DNA from: Solirubrobacterales bacterium
GTDB lineage: Bacteria; Actinomycetota; Thermoleophilia; Solirubrobacterales; Solirubrobacteraceae
DNA length: 6,655 nt
Assembly: GCA_013696535.1 (NCBI GenBank)
Contig: JACCYI010000321.1
Coordinates: forward strand, 1-6,655
Direction of reading: 5' to 3'
Part shown: positions 5,956-6,655 of the stretch, piece by piece
Layout of the letters: each line of letters begins with the position of its first letter
Numbering within the stretch: position 1 is the first letter of the stretch
Position numbers and translations under genes: made by a program
Notes under the pieces: generated by a model
What the model was told of the DNA's origin: nothing
The model's database searches: none
Seen by the model: the letters and a program-made list of their open reading frames with translations, nothing else

Positions 5956-6618
5956 CTAGAGCTTGGGGGTCGAGAAGCGGCCGGGATACAGGTACTGCCC
6001 GATACCGTCCAGATCCTGGGCGGGATCGCGATACGACGGGAAACGCTTGAGCTCGCCGTTGACGGAGTAGCGCGGACCCACCTCGACGAAGCCGTTGCGG
6101 ATGCGCGTGTAGAAGCGATCGAGCGGCCGAACCGGAGGACCGCCGTCGACCTTGCCCTCGAAGTCATACACGCCGCCGTGACAGGGGCAGATGAAGCGTT
6201 GCGCGGCCTCGGTGTAGCGCACGGGACAGCCGAGGTGCATGCACCGGGTGCTCAGCACCACGAAGTCCTGGAACTTCACCGAGTCGATGTCCGGGTTGTA
6301 GCGACGGACGAAAACGGTGGTCTTGCCCACCTCGCCGACACCGGCAACCGTGGTCACGACCTTGGGGACGTACACGTCGTCCGGGAAGTCCTCGGGTCTA
6401 CCGATCGCCTCCCATCTCACCTTTGGACGCTCGAAGACAGCTGAGCCGGCGGCGAAGCCGAGCGCCGGAAGCGCGAACGCCGCTGCCGCGACGCCCCCTG
6501 CAGCATGGGCGCTCAGCGTCATCACGCGCCGCCGCGTGACCGTCTCTCCTTCGAACGCTCCGGGGATGTTCCGGTCGGCGGTGTACTTCCCCTTTGGCGG
6601 AGTGCGACGGTCTGGCAT
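5956..6618 (-). CDS. qcrA: Rieske iron-sulfur subunit of menaquinol:cytochrome c reductase, Tat-exported
   Basis: This subunit takes the first electron from quinol at the Qo site and passes it to cytochrome c through a 2Fe-2S cluster. With the ATG at 6618 it has 220 residues. A twin-arginine stretch TRRRVM (28-33) is followed by a hydrophobic segment (about 38-62), as expected for a Tat-inserted membrane anchor. The cluster motifs are CMHLGC (126-131) and CPCHGG (144-149). Cys126, His128, Cys144 and His147 are the ligands, and Cys131-Cys146 is the stabilising disulfide. The domain continues to the C-terminus with PPVRPLDRF (161-169). A TTG at 6630 is in frame and would add four residues. An in-frame stop at 6649-6651 limits the gene, so it is complete. 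Neither start has a Shine-Dalgarno. It is the first gene of the visible operon, with the promoter probably at or beyond the right edge. Confidence 0.95.
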   Translation of the reverse strand: MPDRRTPPKGKYTADRNIPGAFEGETVTRRRVMTLSAHAAGGVAAAAFALPALGFAAGSAVFERPKVRWEAIGRPEDFPDDVYVPKVVTTVAGVGEVGKTTVFVRRYNPDIDSVKFQDFVVLSTRCMHLGCPVRYTEAAQRFICPCHGGVYDFEGKVDGGPPVRPLDRFYTRIRNGFVEVGPRYSVNGELKRFPSYRDPAQDLDGIGQYLYPGRFSTPKL

Positions 6619-6655
6619 GAAGGATGGCAAGAATAGCTTGCAAACGGTCTACGGG

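Noticed and set aside
1..6655. CRISPR arrays, insertion sequences, prophage or defence genes
   Set aside because: No repeated spacer-like units, transposase motifs, terminal repeats or nuclease/toxin motifs were seen. Almost all of the sequence is accounted for by core genes.

Overview
The window is high-GC DNA (clearly GC-rich by eye, not computed) from a bacterium that appears to respire with menaquinone. It carries nine genes: eight proteins and the 5' part of one tRNA. The best taxonomic guess is a deep-branching actinobacterium of the Thermoleophilia / Solirubrobacterales type. That guess rests on GC-rich codon use, a Bacillus-like split cytochrome b fused to cytochrome c, a minimal TatA-TatC pair followed by a Gly-rich TPR membrane protein, and a two-CxxC conserved protein that I recall from that group. 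It is an inference from remembered gene content, not a search result.

Right block (about 2708-6618, minus strand, transcribed right to left): an energy and quinone operon. The order is Rieske Fe-S protein (Tat-exported), b6-like cytochrome b with four helices and four heme ligands, a fused subunit IV/cytochrome c, the menaquinone methyltransferase MenG, and a long-chain trans-polyprenyl diphosphate synthase. Gaps are tiny or are stop/start overlaps (9 nt, TAGTG overlap, 13 nt, TGATG overlap), so a single transcript with translational coupling is likely. The first three genes encode a menaquinol:cytochrome c reductase. The last two help make its substrate: the isoprenoid tail precursor and the final ring methylation.

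Middle (2211-2639, plus strand): one small soluble protein with two CxxC knuckles. It is convergent with the respiratory operon and divergent from tatA. The 116-nt divergent spacer (2095-2210) holds good Shine-Dalgarno sequences for both genes and a perfect 10-bp inverted repeat.

Left block (68-2094, minus strand): tatA, tatC and a single-pass TPR-like protein, closely spaced, followed by the 5' part of a tRNA gene that runs off the left edge. The Rieske protein is itself a predicted Tat substrate, so the two blocks are functionally linked.

Most of the window is ordinary core metabolism, and I do not see a defence system, mobile element, CRISPR array or clear new system. The points worth a second look are: loss of the heme-c(i) cysteine in an otherwise b6-like cytochrome b; an insertion of about 64 residues in the first external loop of TatC; the TPR protein placed directly after tatC; the conserved CxxC protein between the blocks; and the SOS-box-like palindrome with non-standard spacing.
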